Below, piece by piece: positions 44,901 through 56,148 of a DNA stretch of 64,000 bases. Within the stretch, counting starts at the first letter, position 1; every line of letters begins with the position of its first letter. The position numbers and the translations under genes are program-made. This DNA comes from Cavia porcellus (lineage: Eukaryota > Chordata > Mammalia > Rodentia > Caviidae), in assembly GCF_034190915.1 (NCBI RefSeq), contig NW_026947486.1, forward strand, positions 28,307,344 through 28,371,343, read 5' to 3'. The notes beneath the pieces were generated by a model. That model saw nothing but the letters and a program-made list of their open reading frames with translations, had not been told where the DNA came from and did not search any database.

Positions 44901-47900
44901 CTATTCAGTATTTATACATGTGAGTTTGATTTACTTCACTTATGAGTATGGTCTCAAGCTGCATCCACTTATTTATAAATATCTCAATGTGATCCTTCAA
45001 TATAGCTGAGTAGTACTACATTGCATAAAAATACCATTCCCCCAATTTTGTACATTCCTCAGTTGATGGACACTTAGGTTGCTTTCAAGATCTGGCTATT
45101 ACAAATTGTGCTGCTATAAACATGGGTGCACATATATCAATGTGGTATGATGCTTTCAGCTCTTCCGGGAATATGCCTAGAAGTGGAATAGCTGGGTCAA
45201 ATGGGGCTTCCAGTCCCAGCTTTCTGAGAAATCTCCAGACTGACCTCCACAATGGTTACACCAGACTACACTCCCACCAGCAGTACAGGAAAGTTCCTTT
45301 TTCCCCACAGCCTCTCCAGCATTTGTTGTTGGTGGTTTTCTTGAACTTGACCATTCTTTCAGGAGTAAAATGAAATCTCAGTGTGGTTTTAATTTGCATT
45401 TCTCTACTGACTAATGGTGATGAACATTTTTCATGTATTGATTTGCTGTTTGTATTTCTTCATCTGAGAATTGTGTATTCATCTCAGATGACCGTTTTTG
45501 GATTGGGTCTTTGAATTTCAGGGTTCTAATAATTTTTAATTCTTTATATGTTTTAGACAGAAGTCCTTTTTCTGAGGAGCAGTTCACTAAGATTTTTTTC
45601 CAGTTTGTGGGTTTTCTTTTCACTATGCTGGCGATTTCTTTTGATGTGCAGAGACTTGTTAATAAGAGGTGATCCCAGTTATTGACTCTGGGAAGTATTT
45701 CCCGTGCGTTTGCGTTCTTTTAATGAATTCTCTACCTACTCCTGTTTCTTCAAGGTTCTTACCCAATTTGTCTCCCAATAGATTTAGTATTTCTGTTTTA
45801 ATAATTATATCTTTGATTTATTTAGATTTCATTTTAGTACATGGTGATAGGCATGGGTCTAGTTTTAGTTTTCAGCATATGGAGAGCCAGTTTTTCCAAC
45901 CATTTATTAAAGAGACTGTCATTCTTCCAGTGAACATATTTGGCCCCTTTATCAAAGATAAGGTTATTGACTGTGCTTGTAGTTGTGGTTGTATCTTCTA
46001 ATCTGTTCCACTGATCTTCGGCTCTGTTTTGGTTCCAGTACCATGTTGATTTTACTATAGTTGCTTTGTAGTATAACTTTAAGTCAGGGATTGTGATGCC
46101 TCCTGCCCTGCCTTTGCTTCTTGGAACTTTCCTTGGTATTCTAGCTCTCTTCTCGCTCCAGATGAATTTTAGGAGTGATTTCTCGAGATCTATGAGGTAT
46201 GTTGATGATATTTTTAATGGGATTGCATTGAATCTGCTTAACAGTTTTGGGAGAATGGCCATTTTTCCATATTTATTCTTCCTATGCATGAGAAAGAGAT
46301 GTTTTCCCTTTTTCAGAGTTCATCTTCAGTTTAATTTTTCAGTGTATTATAATTTTACCTGCATAGGTCTTTCACAAAAATAATTCCTAAATATATCATT
46401 TTTTTGGTTGCTAGTGTAAAGGGTGTGGCTTATCTTATTTCTCTCTCTGTGATTTTTGTTGTTAGTGTATAGGAATGCTATTATTTTTGAGTATTGATTT
46501 TTGTATCCATCCATATTGCTTTATTTATTATATCCAGGAGTCTTTCAATGGAGTTTTGGGTGTCTTCTATGTAGAGTATCATGTCATCTGAAAACAATGA
46601 TAATTTAACTTCTTTTCCTATCTTTATGCCTTTTATTCTCTTTTCTCTAATTGCTCTGGCTAGTATTTCCAGTAGTATATTAAATAGAAGCAGTGATAAG
46701 GGACATCCTTGTCTTGTACCTGATTTTAAAGGTAAGGCCTTCAATTTTTGGCCATTTATTATGATACTGGCTCTTGGTTTGTCATAGACAGCCTTTATTA
46801 CATTGAGGTAAAGGTGATCTATTTTAATTTTCTGCAAGATTCTTATCACAAATGAATGTTGAACCTTATCAAGACTTTTTCTGCATCTATAGAAATGATC
46901 ATGTGATTGTTTGGGCTTTATTGATATGGTGGATTACATTTATTGATTTATGTACGTTGAACCATCTCTGCATGCCTGGGATGAATACCACTTGGTCATG
47001 GTGTATGATCTTCTTGATGATTTGCTGCATCTTGTTTGCCAATATTTTATTGATGATTTTTGCATCTGTGTTTGTTATTGAGATTGGTCTGTAGTTCTCT
47101 TTTTCAGTTGAGTCCTTCTCAGGTTTTGATACTAGAGTAATATTTGCTTCTAGAAATGGTTTAGGAAGGATTGCTTCCCTTTCCATTTCAGTGAAGAGTT
47201 CAAGGAGTGTTGGCATTAGGTCTTCTTTGTATTTCTTGTAGAATTCTGCAGTGAATTTGTCGGCGGCGCCTGAGCTCTTCTTTGTAAGGACTGAACTACG
47301 TTTACATTTTCATTAATAGAAATTGGGTTATTCAGCAGTTTTACATCTTCTTGACCTAGCTTTGGTACTTCATATGCTTCTAGGAATCTGTCTATTTTTT
47401 CTGTATTACCAAACCTTTGAAAGTAGAGGTTTTCAAAATAGGCTGTTATATTTCTATAGGATCTGTAGTAATTTCACCTTTTTCATTCCTTACTGGATGA
47501 ATTTTAGCTTTTTCTTCCCTCTTTTAAATAAGGTTGGCTAGGGGCCTTTTGATTTTATTTATTCTTTCAAAGAACCAACTCTTTGATTCATTGATTTTTT
47601 GAATTGTTTTCTTAACCTCTATTGTATTGATTTCTGCTCCGATTTTTATAATTTCCTGTCTTCTTTTGGCTTTGGGTTTGACGTGGTCTTCTTTTTCTAG
47701 ATGTTTTAGGTGTAACATCAGGATATTTATTTGTATTCATTCTGTTTTCCTGATGTGGGAACTCAGTGCAATAAATTTTCCTCCGAGGACAGCTTTCATT
47801 GCATCCCACAAATTTTAGTAAGTTGTATTTGTGTTTTCATTTGTTTATAGATATTATTTAATTTCTTCTTTAATTTCCTCTATGACCCACTGATTACTCA

Positions 47901-48675
47901 AGAGTGTGTTAATCAGTTTCCATGTTTTCTTGGGATTTTTGCAGTATCTTTTATCATTCATTCTAATTTTTTTACCACTATGATCCGATAACATGCAAGG
48001 GATAATTTCAACTCTTTTGCATTTATTTAAATATGTTCTGTGAGTGAATATATGGTCTGTTTTAGAGAATGACCCCATATTGCTGAGAAGAATGTGTATT
48101 CTGTTGTTGTTTTTGGGTGGAATACTCTGTATATATCTATCAAATCCATTTGTTCACAAGTGTGATTCAGTTCTTTTATTTCTGTGCTGATTTTCTGTCT
48201 GGTTGATCTGTCCATTGGTGTCAATGGTGTGTTAAGATCTGTTAGTATTGTATTACTGTTAATTTGGTTTTTGATTTCTGTTAATACTTGTTTTATATAA
48301 CTGTGTGCTCTGGAATTTGGTGCATATATGTTTAAGATAGTTATCTGTCCTCTTGAAGTTTTCCCCTAACCAGTATATTGTGACCTTCTTTATCTCTTCT
48401 GACCAATCTTGGTTTGAAGTTCACATTGTCTGGAAACACAATAGGTACTCCTGCTTTTTTGGGAGTTCCTGTTGCATGAAGTGTTGTTATCCTTCTTTTG
48501 ACTTTCAGTCTGTGAGTATCCTTTTGGGTTAGATGGGTTTCTTGGTTGAATTTTGTTTCTCGATCTATTTTGCCATTCTGCTTCTTTTAATTGGTGCATT
48601 GAGATAATTTATATTATTGGTTATAACTGTTATATATTGGTTTATTGTTGACATATTATCTTTCTGCTGTTGTAT
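44901..48675 (-). pseudogene. Nest II, level 2: L1 ORF2 remnant, nearly full length
   Basis: The minus-strand reading contains all parts in order: C-terminal region and Cys-rich motif (near 45,300), thumb (45,834-46,290), and RT with FSDDMIL near 46,590 (Ala of FADD changed to Ser). IDAEKAF-equivalent sequence is near 46,880, followed by linker and endonuclease (47,850-48,640). The start codon equivalent near 48,672 is ATA. Dozens of small indels break the frame; the longest open run is 151 codons. Confidence 0.82.
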
Positions 48676-48689
48676 CTTTGTCTTTCTCT

Positions 48690-49740
48690 TCTGTTAATTG
48701 TCTGTTTTGTTTAGTGTTTTTTTCCTAAGTGCATCTAAACTGTGTTTAAGTATTGTTTGCAGGGTTGGCTTGGTGATCATGAAGTTCTTCAGCTGTTCTT
48801 TGTCATGGAAGTATCTTATTTCTCCATTGATTTTGAAGGACTGTTTTGCAGGCTACATCAGTCTAGGTTGGAAATCACTTTCCTTTCCAACCTGAAATAC
48901 TTCACTCCATTCTCTTCTTGACTTTATTGTTTGTGCTGAGAAGTCTACTGTGTTTCTGATAGGTTTGCCTTTATAGGTGATCTGTCTTTATTTTCTGACA
49001 GCTTTTAATATTGTATTCTTTTGTTTGATTTCTGGGATGGTGATTATTATATGTCTGGGTGTAGTTTTATTTTGGTTATGGCTCTTTGGTGTTCTATATT
49101 CTTCACTTATCCTGATATCAGTATCCAATCTCGTTTGGGAAATTTTCAGTTATTGCTTCTCTGAATATCCTCTTGACATCCTTTATATTGTCCCCTTCTT
49201 TTTCATATATCCCTATCAATCTTATGTTGTTTTTCTTTGTGTCATCTTGCAGGTGTTGAATTGTTATTTCCTGATTCCTTGTTATTTTAAAATGATCTTT
49301 CCTTTCCTGTTCACTGGCTGCAATCTTGTCTTTTTGGTATGAATTTCTATCTTCACATTCATTGAGGCGGGTTTTACAACTTTCAATGGTATTTTTGATT
49401 TCCTGTATATGTCTTTGTATCTGCTTTATATATTCTGTTTCTTTCTTATATTGTTCATCCAGTGATTCTATCTTTTTGTTTAGTTCCTCCAATTTTTAAC
49501 CGTGTCTTCTTTATATATGTTCAACATCTTCTTCATATCTTTTACCATTCCTTCTATTAGCAGATAGATTATTTCTAGTTTGAATTCCTTTAAAGCTTCC
49601 TGGAGTTGCTTCTTTACTTTGGTTACTATTATTTCAGGTATTTAAGGCATACAGCATGTATTTTCTTCTATGTGCATGGCTCCTAGGCTTTCTTGGGATC
49701 GGCTGGATATTTGAGATTGCATTTTGGTCTTTCATTTTGT
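48690..49740 (-). pseudogene. Nest II, level 2: L1 ORF1 remnant
   Basis: C-terminal domain near 48,790-48,900, RRM near 48,980-49,250 and coiled coil 49,118-49,560 (124 open codons with [17 protein letters not shown]). The reading is broken downstream and upstream by stops. Confidence 0.75.
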
Positions 49741-50572
49741 CATTTTCCTATATTTCTGTGCTTCAAGTATTGTTCCAAAGCTTCTCCTGGGCATGTTGGA
49801 AATGGACTCTTATGTCCTGGACTCCTGGGACTCCTCTGGTAGTGTAGCTCCCTCCTTGGGCAGTGAAGCCCCCTCATTAAATGAAGGTTGCCAGACTCCT
49901 CTCAGGTAGACCTAAAGCCTCCTCAAGCTACACTGCTCCCTCCTCCAGCAGCAAAGCTTCCTTAAGGGAAAAAAGGCCACCTGGTGTAGTCCAGGCAATC
50001 TCAAATCCCACTAAGCCAAATCTAGTGTGGCTGCAAGCCCAGAAGACCCCCAACCCCCTAAAGCAAGAATCTCATACTCTCCCAGGGATTGGATGCTGTG
50101 TTACCATCCAGTTCCTTTGATGGCAAAGCTCCCCAGGCTGATAGAGGGTCCCTCTATGGCCTACGTAGGCCTCAAACCTCCTCAGCAGCGCTGCTCCCTC
50201 CTCCATGCGGTGGCAGTTGTGCTGGTGCTCCCCAGGCTGAAAGAAGGTTGCAGGCAAGGTCAGAGCATTTTTTTGCAGCTTGCCCCAACTCCCTCTTCCT
50301 GGCAGGCCACTGTGGTGTGCCCTTCGGGTGAGAGAGGGCAGTCCCCAAGGCTGGAACAGGAACCTGCAGCTCAATCCAACTCACTCTTCCTGGCGGGCCA
50401 CTGTGGTATGACCTTCGGGTGAGAGAGGGCGGTCTGCAAGGCTGCAACCGGGACCCGTGTCTCAGCCAAACTACTTATTCCTGGTGGGTCACTGAGGTGT
50501 GGCCTTTGGGTGAGCGAGGGTGGTCTACAAGGCTGGAACGGGACCCGTGGCTCAGCCCAACTCACTCTGCAG
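49741..50572 (-). repeat. Nest II, level 2: L1 5'UTR with 91-bp tandem repeats
   Basis: The phrase cctggcgggccactg occurs at 50,298, 50,389 and 50,480, exactly 91 bp apart. Further upstream the units are more diverged (gctccctcc-type phrases at 49,850-50,230). I see no resemblance to the 261-bp monomers, so this older L1 subfamily had a different promoter repeat. Confidence 0.75.
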
Positions 50573-50584
50573 TTGTTCATTTTT

Positions 50585-50845
50585 GTTTCTTTGGTTCCGA
50601 ATGCCTGTAATAGTTTCATTCTTTTGAATGGTTTTATACTATTTTGTTATGTTTCATACTATTGGATGTGAAAGTATGCTCAACTATTTCAAAGAAAAAG
50701 ACATTATTGTAGGTACTGTTAATATCATATCGTGGTGAAATACTGTGTTGCTAACATTGTTTTGTTCTGATCTACTTTGTTCTGTCCTCTTTTGTCTTAA
50801 TTTCTTCAAAATGAAAAAAATTAAATTAAATTAAAAGAAATAAAG
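50585..50845 (+). mobile_element. Nest II, level 1: end of the L1 3'UTR
   Basis: It continues the 3'UTR interrupted at 36,068, in the same order as 11,700-11,960, and ends in an A/T-rich tract with attaaattaaatt. Confidence 0.7.
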
Positions 50846-51254
50846 TCATATTACCACATAGATAACAGTGGAAATCAAGTGGGGAAACAAACAGGAGAGT
50901 CTCCTTCAGTGGCTTGCTCAGGGAAGCAATGGGTTTGGTGGGCAAACTTGAGGGTTATCACACCACACTTAGTTCTTTCTAGTAGAATCACCACACTTAG
51001 TTCTTTCTAGTTGAATGTACAGAGTTTACATAAAGGTGAAGATGTCAAGTTGGAACATAGTTTCTCAATCTAGAATGACTTGGGTTAAGCTTGGACAAAG
51101 GACATTCTTAAAGGGCTCTCAAGGCTATTTGTGTACAATATTTCTTTCTCAAGGGAAATAAGATTTTCCTGTAAGGAAGGACATACAATTGAGTTCATGT
51201 GATGAATACCTGCATTTCACTGACTCAGATTGCCCTTTCCTTTACAATCTTGAC
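50846..51254. other. Unassigned, possibly unique host DNA
   Basis: No ORF of note and no match to other parts of the window. It contains a 28-bp-period direct repeat (caccacacttagttctttctag at 50,961 and 50,989). It may be host DNA or an old LTR piece. Confidence 0.4.
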
Positions 51255-51325
51255 AAAGTATACTTCATTCCAGGGATGCACGAATGGTTCAACATTCACA
51301 AAGCAATTATTCATTACTTGTTTTG
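51255..51325 (+). mobile_element. Tiny L1 RT fragment
   Basis: Translation gives DKVYFIPGMHEWFNIHKAI, clearly the [13 protein letters not shown] segment of L1 RT. It covers only about 70 bp, so it is a sliver of an older element. Confidence 0.65.
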
Positions 51326-51464
51326 TCTCTTTAACTCAACTTATTATTTTTTCTTTAACCTAATGAAATATTTTATCAGCAATATATATTGTCCATTTAA
51401 TTATTAAATATTTGAGTTCACTAACCATTGCATACATTTATTTCTTCAAATATTTTGACCATTT

Positions 51465-51565
51465 CTTTTTTTGCTGTTGTTATTTTTGGTATCAGAGATC
51501 ATACTCATGGCCTTTCACTTGCCAGGCAGGCTCTCAAGCCACTAAGCTAAATCTCATGTCCCTAT
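51465..51565 (-). repeat. tRNA-derived SINE
   Basis: The minus strand has box A (TTTAGCTTAGTGGCTTGAG) and a degenerate box B (GAGTATGATCTC). A T-rich end on the left is its A tail. A short ccattt duplication flanks it (51,459-51,464 and 51,566-51,571). Confidence 0.7.
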
Positions 51566-51571
51566 CCATTT

Positions 51572-52060
51572 ATTTTTAAAAGTTTTTATTTTACCTATAG
51601 TTTTCTCTTTAGAGTTCAAGATAAATTAAGTAGTTTTGGAGCCATCTAGTTGCCTTGCTGTCAAATGTTTCTAATTTTGTTTTGTGTTGTTTGTTGAAGA
51701 TTAGTTAGGGTAGAGAGACTGTCATTAATATTGGCATTTATTTTATTTTTAGGATTTCAAAACAATATGATAGGAAATTAATAATTATTGCTATAGTCTA
51801 TATTGTTATTTTTGAAATAGTTGCTCAGATTATACAATGACATGCAAAGCAGATAAAATAATGTAAGCTCTCAGTTTCTTTCCACCAAAAAATTAGTAGT
51901 AAAATTATGTTACCTATATTGTGTGTATATATTTTCCCTTCCTTCTTTTCTATTTTTCCTCATCCCAGTTGTTCTTTCCTTTCAAGCAGTTTCTTTTTTT
52001 CTTCACAGTACCTATTGTACCTGTTGGACTTTTTTTACTCTTTCAGATACTTACATGAGG
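51572..52060 (-). mobile_element. Probable L1 3'UTR, diverged
   Basis: A/T-rich, no ORF content. It directly precedes the C-terminal end of an L1 ORF2 remnant on the same strand, and pieces such as the actatta/gtctt-rich blocks resemble other L1 tails, weakly. Confidence 0.45.
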
Positions 52061-53044
52061 GAGACAATATGCCGTTTACACTGGTGATCCCAATTTGTTT
52101 CACTTATGAGTATGGTTTTTAATTGCATCCATTGACCTATGAGAGCCTCAAATTTGTCTTAATTTTTAGTTGAGTAGTACTTCATCATATAAAAGTACCA
52201 CTTTTTTATTCATTCCTCAGTTGATGGGTATAAGAATTGTTTTCAATGGGGCTGGGGATTTAGCTCAGCGGCATAAGTGCCTGCCTTGCAAGCAGGCAGT
52301 TGTAAGTTCAATCCCCAGTACCAATAAAAAAGAAAAAGCCCCTCAAAAAAAAAAAGAATTGTTTTCAAGATTTAGCTATCACAAATTGTGCTTCTATAAA
52401 CATTGGTGCACATATATCATGTGGTACAACATTTTTAATTCTTCTTGTAGTATCCTCAGAAGGGAAATAACTGGGCCAAATGGGCCCTCTAGTTCTAGTT
52501 TTTTTTGAAGAATTTCCACACTGATACCCACAATGGTTGCCCCAGTCTATACTCCCACCAACAATGGCAAAGTGTTCTATTTTTCCCATAGCACTAGCAG
52601 CATTTTCTATTGGTTGACTACTTGATAATAAAGCATTCTCTCCAAAGTGAGATGAAATCTCAGTGTTTTTTTTCCCTCAGTGTTGTTTTAATTTGCAATT
52701 TTAAAATGAACAATGGTATTGAAGTTTTTTATTTGTTTGCCATTTTTATTTCTCTATTTGAGAAGAAGCATGTCTTCATGTCAGCTGCTTACTTTTAGAT
52801 TAGCTCTTTGAATTTTGGGACTTGATTTTTTAAAACTATTTATTCTACATAGAAGTCCTTTTTCAGACAGTTGTCTAATATTTTTTCTGAATTCATGAGT
52901 ATCATTTCACTCTCTTGGTGATATATTTTGACATGCAAAACTACTTTGGTAGGATGAAAATTCAGTTGTTGATTCCTTGAAGCAATTTCCATGCAGTATG
53001 AATTTTGTTTATTAACTCTCTACTTAAAATTATGTCTTTAAGAT
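52061..53044 (-). pseudogene. L1 ORF2 remnant, C-terminal part
   Basis: Minus-strand translation shows the C-terminal end (near 52,100), the Cys-rich region (near 52,580) and the segment before it, with many stops. It is split by a SINE at 52,247-52,353 and ends at 53,044, where another L1 tail begins. Confidence 0.7.
52247..52353 (+). repeat. tRNA-derived ID-type SINE with exact 15-bp duplication
   Basis: Starts ggggctggggatttagctc, with box A and box B (AAGTTCAATCC), ends gtaccaataaaaa, then an A-rich tail. aagaattgttttcaa is present on both sides (52,232-52,246 and 52,354-52,368), an exact duplication made by L1 machinery. This is the cleanest SINE in the window. Confidence 0.9.
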
Positions 53045-53850
53045 TTCTTTTTTAAAATTTTTTTTCACTTTTTTTAAAAGAATAAAAAGAATAAAACAAA
53101 GCATATTAGAAACAAACAATGCAAACAGCACAGCACTTCAAATCAAGACAATAGGACATCATAGTAGCTATCCTAATGTCTCTTTTCTTCAAAATAGTTG
53201 AGTATACCTTCACCCACAATAATATCAAACATAAAAAAATAGTATAAATCCATTCAAAAGAATGAAAACATTACAGGACTTCACAACCAAATAACAGGAA
53301 ATGAACAATGGCTTCTAATATCTCATTTTCCTTAAAATAGTTGTCTATACCATCACATATAATAAAACCAAATAAAACACAACAGGATAAAATCAATCAA
53401 AACAGAAGGACAAAAGAATTGTAGGACTTCAGCATAAGATGATAGTAAATCAGCAATGGCTACCATAAGTCTTTTTTTCTTCAGAATAGCTGTTCATTCC
53501 ATCATACATAATACAATCAAACAAAACAGAATAAAACCAATCAAGCAAATGAAAGTATTATAAGACTTTAAAGCAATGTAATAGGAAACCATGATTACCA
53601 TAATATTCCATTGTATTCCAAATAGCTACATCTGCCATTTGACAGCATCAAATCTAACAAAACAAGACAGAACAAAGAGCAATCTAACAAAATTGTGTAA
53701 ACAATGCAAGAGTTCAAGACAAGACAATCAGAAATTGACAGTAGTTTCCACCTTTCCCAGGTGTTTCCTCCTTTTCACTCTTACATTAACTATTTTGGTT
53801 TTGGATCCCATTAATCCTTCTGTTTCTTATGCTAGGCTTCATGCGTATGA
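53045..53850 (-). mobile_element. L1 3'UTR of an internally deleted (-) L1
   Basis: A poly-T/A-rich start at 53,045, then sequence matching 14,570-15,120 and 44,460-44,880 (same order of blocks). No coding content. Confidence 0.7.
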
Positions 53851-54230
53851 GTTCAAACTATTTTGGCCGTGAACATGATCTCCATTTGCATCCATTTACA
53901 TACAGGAGCCTTGAGATTATTCTACTTTATAGCTTCATAGGGTTCTGCTGCATGAAAATATCGTGTCTTTCTTATCCATTCTGTGGTTCATGGGCAAGTT
54001 ATTTTGCTTTTGTTTTTTTGTCTCGTCACATGCAGCAATTGTTTTCTCTCCTTTGATTTTCAGTCCATGAATTTCATTTCCAGTTAAATGTGTTTCTTGT
54101 ATATAGTATATTGAGGGATCTTGTTTCTTGATCCACTTTCCCTGTGTTTATTTTTTTATTGCTGAACTGAAGCCATCTACATTGATGGTTACAACCAGCA
54201 TACATTGGCTCATCTCTGCCATAGTGTACT
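53851..54230 (-). pseudogene. L1 ORF2 remnant with a large internal deletion
   Basis: 53,851-54,000 matches the extreme C-terminus of ORF2 (cattctgtggttcatgggca equivalent). From about 54,005 the sequence is the first 20-80 codons of the endonuclease (QETHLTG region near 54,090). About 3.3 kb of ORF2 between them is missing relative to a full copy. Confidence 0.65.
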
Positions 54231-54239
54231 TCTGTTGTT

Positions 54240-55320
54240 GGCTCTCTACGTTTCCCTTTCATTCAATTGCCTGTCTTGTTTGTCATTTCTCCTCTGCTGC
54301 TGTTCCTGGAACCATGGTCATATTTATTTCTCTCTTTAGCACCCTCTGTAGGGTTGGTTTGATAGTCATGAATTCCTTCAGTTGTTCTTTATCATGGAAG
54401 CAAATTATTTTTCCATTGATTTTGAAAGATAGTTTTGCTCGATAAGTCAATCTGGGTTGGAAGTTGTTTCCTTTCAGGGTTTGAAACACTTCACTCCAAA
54501 TTCTTCTTGACTTGATGGTTTGTGTTGATAAGTCTGCTATGATTCTGAATGGTTTTCCTTTATAGATGATCTGTCTCTTTTCTCTAACAGCCTTTAATAT
54601 TCTGTTCTTGTGCTGAATTTCTGGGACATTGATTATTATATGTCTGGGTGTAGATTTACTTTGATTATGGGTAGTTAGAGCCTTTATGCCTCACTTATCT
54701 GCATGTCATGTCTATTTCCAATGTTTGGGAAGTTTTCATCTATTATTTCTGTAAATATCCTTTTAATTTCATTTGTGTGGGCCTCTGTTTCTTCACAAAC
54801 ATCTATTACTCTTAAATTATGCTTTTTGACATCATCTTGCAGCCTTTGAGTTGTTATTTCCGGATTCCATGTTATTTCTAAGAGATCTTTCCTTTCACAA
54901 TCACTAGCTGCAATTCTGTCTTCAAGGTTTGAAAGTCTATCTTCAATCTTTTTCAAGTGGTTTTGCCAGCTTTTGATTGAATTTTTAATTTCCTGGATCT
55001 GTCTTTGAATGTGTTTCATGCATTGTAATTACTTTCTACATTCATTCAAGGTTTCCATCATTTTCCTATGCTTCTCTTTTTTGTCTATATCTTCTTTAGA
55101 CCTGCTGAATAATTCTTTCAGTATGTTTTTTGATTTCTTCTTTTACCTGAGACATTATTTCTGATTTGAGTGCTTTTACAATCTCATGAAGTTGTTTCTT
55201 TACTTTAGTTGCTATCCTCTCAGAGACTTCAGGTGTGTGACTTCCATTTTCTTCCATGACTGTATCTCCCAGACTTGTTCTGTGTGGGCTGGAGATCTTA
55301 GTTTGCCTTTGCTCCTTGGT
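54240..55320 (-). pseudogene. L1 ORF1 remnant
   Basis: C-terminal domain open in 54,283-54,489, RRM and coiled coil in 54,684-55,019, and N-terminal coil in 55,096-55,310. Three frames are needed, so it is broken, but all domains are present. It is more diverged from the two young ORF1s than the 48.7-49.7 kb copy. Confidence 0.75.
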
Positions 55321-56148
55321 CTTGACACTCTTCTGGGTTCCTCCCAACAATCTGGTTGTGGGGTCCCAGGAACTTCCCACGTTGGCTACCCCTAAGCAGT
55401 ATAGCAGAATGGCACAGGATTTCTCTAATTCCAGATTTACAAAGAGGTAGCAAGGTATGGAGTAGGCTTCTCCAGACCAGTGCAGCTACATTGGGGCTTC
55501 GTTGATGATCAGGGGTGCATCAAGGTGGAGCTGCTTTTCTAAGTCTGTGTGTCTCCACTGGGACTCCCTTGATGGTGGCAGACACACAGGGGTTTGTTGT
55601 CTGATTCTGCTAGTTGGTGATGGCTGCCCAAAGGAATCAAGGGCCTCCAATGGTGGCCTACAGATGCACAGGATTTACCTGGTTGTGTGTCCCTCCTCCT
55701 AATGGCTGTCTGTCTGGCTTCTGGTATCAGGTCCCTGAAGTTGAAGGCAGATCTTCTGGCTCCCTCTGCCAATGCTGGGCACATGGAGGAAAGGGTCTTC
55801 AAGTGGCATTGCCCAGCAGGCAATAGATCCTCTTCAAGCTCTCTCTGTCCATACTGAGAATGCAGAGGAAAGGGCCTTCTGGTTTTGGCACCTGACAGGC
55901 AGAAGCAAATCCTCTTCTGGCTCTCTCTGTGCAGGCTGGGCATGCAGAGGAAAGGGACTTCCAGTGGTGGTGTACAGCAGTCAGAGGCAAATCCTCTGCT
56001 GGCTCTCTCTGCTCACAATGGGCACAAAGAGGAAAGGGCTTTTCAGTGGCAGCTCCTGCCAGGCAGAGGCAGATCTTCTGGCTCTTTTTGCCTGTGCTGG
56101 GCACATGGAGGAAAAAGCCTTCTGATGGCAGTGCCTGGCAGGCAGCTA
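55321..56148 (-). repeat. L1 5'UTR with about 82-bp tandem repeats
   Basis: A unit beginning with agatc(t/c)tc... starts at 55,749, 55,825, 55,907, 55,989 and 56,071, at spacings of 76, 82, 82 and 82 bp. Each unit has a ggaaagg(g)cttc block and a ggctctctctg block. This is another L1 promoter repeat type in the window. Long open frames here are only a result of the 82-bp repeat phase. Confidence 0.78.

Noticed and set aside
52247..52330. tRNA gene
   Set aside because: Same reasons as at 10,119; the exact 15-bp duplication is decisive.
55749..56148. CRISPR-like or minisatellite array
   Set aside because: 82-bp units lie directly upstream of an L1 ORF1, have no spacer/repeat alternation, and this is eukaryotic DNA. 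They are L1 promoter monomers.
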